Below are positions 60,734-64,000 of a stretch of 64,000 nucleotides of DNA, one piece after another. Origin of the DNA: Phanerochaete sordida (lineage: Eukaryota > Basidiomycota > Agaricomycetes > Polyporales > Phanerochaetaceae). The stretch is taken from NCBI GenBank assembly GCA_019973155.2, contig BPQB01000001.1, positions 1 through 64,000 on the forward strand, given 5' to 3'. A program made the position numbers and the translations under genes. How positions within the stretch are numbered: the first letter of the stretch is position 1; every line of letters starts with the position of its first letter. Under the pieces are notes generated by a model. The model was given only the letters and a program-made list of their open reading frames with translations, searched no databases and was not told the origin of the DNA.

Positions 60734-62842
60734 TTAGTACGCCGGGCCCTTGCCGTCCGAGATCGCCTTCCGGATGGGATTCTGGTTCGGCGGGAGCGCG
60801 CCGCTCTTCTCGAGCCGGTCGAACAGCACGAAAAGTTTCTCAGCTTCGCGCTCCTTCTCCTCTTCTGTCATCTCCGGGCCGTCGTCGTCGGCCTGCTTCT
60901 GCGCGACACCCGTGATAGGGTTGATGGGCACGCCATCCGAGGTCGTCGACGGTGGACCGTGCCCGGCGGGCGGCGGTGCGCTCATGATGCCCTTGTTGAA
61001 CAGGAAGCCGGCGACATTGCCGTAGCCGACGTATGACGCCAATGTGCTCGCTGTGGTGAAAGAAGAAGCACGGTCAGCGCATGCCCCACCAACAAAACAT
61101 ACACGGGTCCTCACGATCTGAGTCGCAGATGGCGTACAGCATCTCACCAGTGGCGTCCTTGAGCCGGCTGTGGTGGATGCAGGCCAGCAGCCGCAGGCTG
61201 CGCCCCAGGAGGTCCGCGCGCCCTTCAAGCGGGTTTGTCCGGTCGAGATCGTCCGGCAGGATCCAGTCGCGCATGCGTCTCCGCGCGCCCTCGTCCGCCT
61301 GACAGAGCTTCGTGATCAGGAGCACGAGCGGGCAGACGAGGTCGTCGAGTGTGCTGTCGCTCTCGTGCTGGCAGCGCTCGCGGACGCTGCTGTCGTCGGG
61401 GTCGATGTCGCCCGGGAGGTAATGTGAGAGCGTGACATCGAGCAGGTCGTGTGCGCGGAGGAGCGTGTCCTGGTTGGGCTGGACTGACGATGATCGGTAC
61501 GAGCCCTTGCGCGCGACGGACAGCCGGGAGAATGCACGGTCAAACGCGCCCTGCTTTGATTCCTTGCTGTTCGGTGATTCGCTGCGGGAGCCAGACGCTG
61601 TGGGCGAGTCGGGCGCCGGCGGGGAGCTGACAGGCGAGATCGGCTTGGATGACGACCGTGGTGAAGCAGGGTTGCTTAGCGGCGGGAACCATTTTGACCG
61701 GAGCGACGGGGTAACGGGTATGGTGATGAGCGCGTGGATCACATGGATCATGGGGGATGCCAATGGCGCAGGGAATGTTGGAGGAAGCATGTTGAAGAGC
61801 CGCAGCAGCGGTGGAAGGATCCTAGGAAGGTGTCAATACTAGTGAGCAGCAGATCAAAGTGAATGGCGCACCCGTCCAATCGTTCGCTCCATGAGTCCCC
61901 CATGACTTTCTTTCCATCGCTAGTGCTGGGAGAGTCATCGGCAAGCTGACGGAGATGAGCTTTATCGTGATTCCGTGAGATGCGCCGTACATACCTTGGG
62001 ATAATGAAGCAAGAGGTTGAACAGAGCTTTCAGAAGCTCGGACATGGCCTCACGGGCCATCTTCTCGCTTCCCAGTATGCTCGACGTTAGGTTTTCGAGT
62101 TTCGTGCCCATAATTTCGATCACATTGCTGTGGTGTCCTGACGGCTTGTTCTCGACGAGACCCTTGATATAGTCACTGGCACTCGCAATGGAGACGGTCG
62201 CGAGGAATATGAGGCGTGAGCAGAGAAAGACACGTTCTGGCGAAGTCGTTTTCTTGGCAAAGATGAGCAATGGCCGAGTGGCAGTGCATGAGACGCACCT
62301 CGAGAAGGTCAAACATGAATTCACTTCCCCCGACGTCCTTCAGGATGAACAGTTTACGAGCGGGCTCTATGAGAAGGAGCGCGTTGCAGACGCATTTGAG
62401 AGCTTCGTTCGATGCGTCAGCATCGTCTTTGAAGGCTTTGAATATTTCAAGGAGCGACGAGAGGTTCTGGCGGGTTGCCACTACTTGGGATCCAGCAGGG
62501 TGCTTTCCGAGGGCCTTCACAGCACCCAGTGCTAGCGCAACATCTACCAGAAGTCTTGAGCAGCTGCTTCAGCCCGTCGATAGACTGAGGCTGTCACCTT
62601 TTGGAGTGAGTCGTGATTTGTTGGAGGACGAGCTTTTCGTCAAGAGCGTAATGTCATCAAGGATCATTTGAATGAGGTCTCCACGGTCACTGCACATCAT
62701 CGCGGCTTTCCTACAAGTCAGACGACCGCCGCGGTGATTAGAAAGCTCACTCACCATCCGCGATAGACTGCAAGACAGTCGCGACCTCTGTACGAGGCGA
62801 CGACTGGGTGAGCGCGGCGTAGGACTGGCGGTAGGTCGACAT
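60734..62842 (-). CDS. RIC8: Ric-8 / synembryn, G-alpha exchange factor and chaperone
   Basis: Non-receptor guanine exchange factor and folding helper for G-alpha subunits, affecting hyphal growth and development in fungi. The start MSTYRQSYAALTQSSPRTEV has a complete first exon at 62842. Armadillo-like blocks follow over several introns: MMCSDRGDLIQMILDDITLL, LGKHPAGSQVVATRQNLSSL, DADASNEALKCVCNALLLIE, EFMFDLLEVRLMHC, FNMLPPTFPAPLASPMIHVI and SRLKDATGEMLYAICDSD. A Ser/Pro-rich loop of about 70 residues splits the fold near the middle. The C-terminal GYGNVAGFLFNKGIMSAPPP and MTEEEKEREAEKLFVLFDRL end at DGKGPAY. The family's armadillo region is complete. I count about six introns. Confidence 0.85.
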
Positions 62843-63868
62843 CCTAGCAATGCTATGTGACGCTCAAAGTCCTGTGTGATGTCGTGCAGCAAGTCCCAAG
62901 CAGATGGCCGTTGGTCAGGGGAAAAGGTGGTCAAATCGGGTATGAAGGAATGGAGATGTTAGGTGTAGCAATCGCGAGACGCCTCCAGGGTGGAACAATA
63001 CGGTGCAGTGGTATATTGCGCTCTGGAACGTCGACAGCGAGTATTTTGGAGACCTTGAGAGAGAGAAAGAATGAAGAAAAGAGAAAGAAGGGGCAAGCCT
63101 GGAGAGGCAGTGATGAGTGCGTAAAGCAGGCTTGGTATGGATGCTTTTGTTCACCGACGGAATCTCCGGCCTGGCTGCGACCGCGTCTCGCCGGCCAGAT
63201 AATTTCAGACGAAAATCCGATGCGAAACGCTTCGGACAGGCACCACGACAGAGAGCTTTCCACGCCGTAACCAAGGCGACGAAATTAATCCATGACGAGC
63301 TAATCTGTACAGCGCGGACCAAATCAAGGAGAAGGTGCAGAAGGGTGCTCTCGGCAAGCGAATACAAGGCGCGACCAAAGCAGCTAACACGACCAGCTGG
63401 ACTCCCTGGGGAGGTCAGTCGGTGCCGCGAACACCAGCCAACAGCGTCCGACGAGCGGTAACAATGTTCCCGTCGGCGCATGGCACCGCTCGCTCCCCGC
63501 AACGATGCTATCAGAGCTCCCCTCCCCCAATCTCTCGTTCCTGAGACGATCCCCACCCGCCGTACGACGGCGGTCACATGTCGGCTGACATCCCGTGGCA
63601 AGCGGAAACGAAACACCCGGCGCTGAGTCGCGAGGGAACTGTGGTGATACGATGTTCGGATGACTTGTCCAGCCAGATTTTCGGGAACATTCACCCGACA
63701 GTCACCGTGTCGGGTGAGCAACATTGGCCCATTGCTATCACAGAACATGTCAGACTCCTTGCCTGTCAAGCCGGCAATATTACGCGTACCAAATACCGTT
63801 AGGCGCAATATCGAGAGCAGGAGGGGTGGTAGCAGTCCCAGTCAAGAAACGGTGGTCGATCGCGCGTT
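62843..63868. other. RIC8 upstream region
   Basis: About 1 kb. A 297-codon open frame (62915-63808, -) covers it but shows no motif and is Ser/Leu/Arg/His-rich, as chance frames are in promoter DNA. I read this as the RIC8 promoter and leader plus the 3' UTR of the next gene. Pyrimidine-rich tracts precede the RIC8 start. Confidence 0.4.
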
Positions 63869-64000
63869 TCAGCCGTGTATACCGTTCCCGTTGGCAGAGC
63901 CATTGAGATAGACTGGAGGGCCGGAGGCGGGAGGCACTTGTACATTCGCCTCAGACGGTGCATTCAAGTAGTCTTTCAATTCTGGGAAGCTCTGTGCGAG
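63869..64000 (-). CDS. 3' end of an unidentified gene (partial)
   Basis: On the minus strand the last 132 bases read in frame to TGA at 63869-63871. The visible protein end is AQSFPELKDYLNAPSEANVQ, then a Pro/Gly/Asn-rich tail ending NGNGIHG. The codon use is coding-like, and no stop interrupts the 43 visible codons. The rest of the gene lies beyond the window, so I give no family. Confidence 0.45.
   Translation of the reverse strand, partial: LAQSFPELKDYLNAPSEANVQVPPASGPPVYLNGSANGNGIHG

Noticed and set aside
62915..63808. 297-codon ORF upstream of RIC8
   Set aside because: No family motif, chance-like composition, and it covers what must be promoter and leader DNA.

Overview
The window is nuclear DNA of a filamentous basidiomycete, most likely an agaricomycete and perhaps a polypore. 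The lineage is inferred from overall style, with no marker-gene comparison. The signs are GC-rich genes packed on both strands, many GT-AG introns of about 45-65 nt, a fused PurK-PurE purine carboxylase, and hAT and LINE remnants. I recognise about 27 protein genes; coding spans and exon joins were read by eye from reading frames, splice signals and conserved motifs. I found no convincing tRNA, rRNA or CRISPR array.

Layout. 1-4735: transposon graveyard, with a short tandem repeat, a decayed hAT transposase and the 3' end of a LINE. 4849-13688: an alpha/beta hydrolase whose start is split by a 221-bp inverted-repeat element, RSA3 (-), ADE2 (+) and an STE23/insulysin peptidase (+). 14519-23168: a membrane-anchored GH5 beta-1,3-glucanase, an unknown ORF, GRC3 (-) and TSR2 (+) on a 51-bp shared spacer, and cyclin C (-). 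24100-35477: a methyltransferase, SEC14, EMG1/NEP1, FUR1, actin and a small unknown gene. 36831-48025: a Pmt2-like O-mannosyltransferase divergent from CCT2, an O-methyltransferase, an IFI6/ISG12-like membrane protein and mitochondrial malate dehydrogenase. 48934-52495: RPN10, the complex I subunit NDUFB7 and SCO1. 52849-64000: a coiled-coil gene cut by a second inverted-repeat element, an Hsp70-like ATPase, a Ser-rich unknown, RIC8 and the 3' end of another gene.

Most genes are housekeeping. Four act in ribosome biogenesis (RSA3, GRC3, TSR2, EMG1) and three in mitochondrial metabolism or respiration (MDH1, NDUFB7, SCO1).

The most interesting observation is a pair of short DNA elements, at 4866-5086 and 53201-53806, with the same TGTCGGAAAA ends and 2-bp target duplications. 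Both sit inside exons. Removing either one plus one duplication copy restores a continuous reading frame, and each also has GT and AG at its edges in a phase that would restore the frame by splicing, so they may behave as introners. The second notable feature is micro-exons: 6 nt in actin, 6 nt and 24 nt in malate dehydrogenase and 15 nt in NDUFB7, each needed to rebuild a conserved protein motif.
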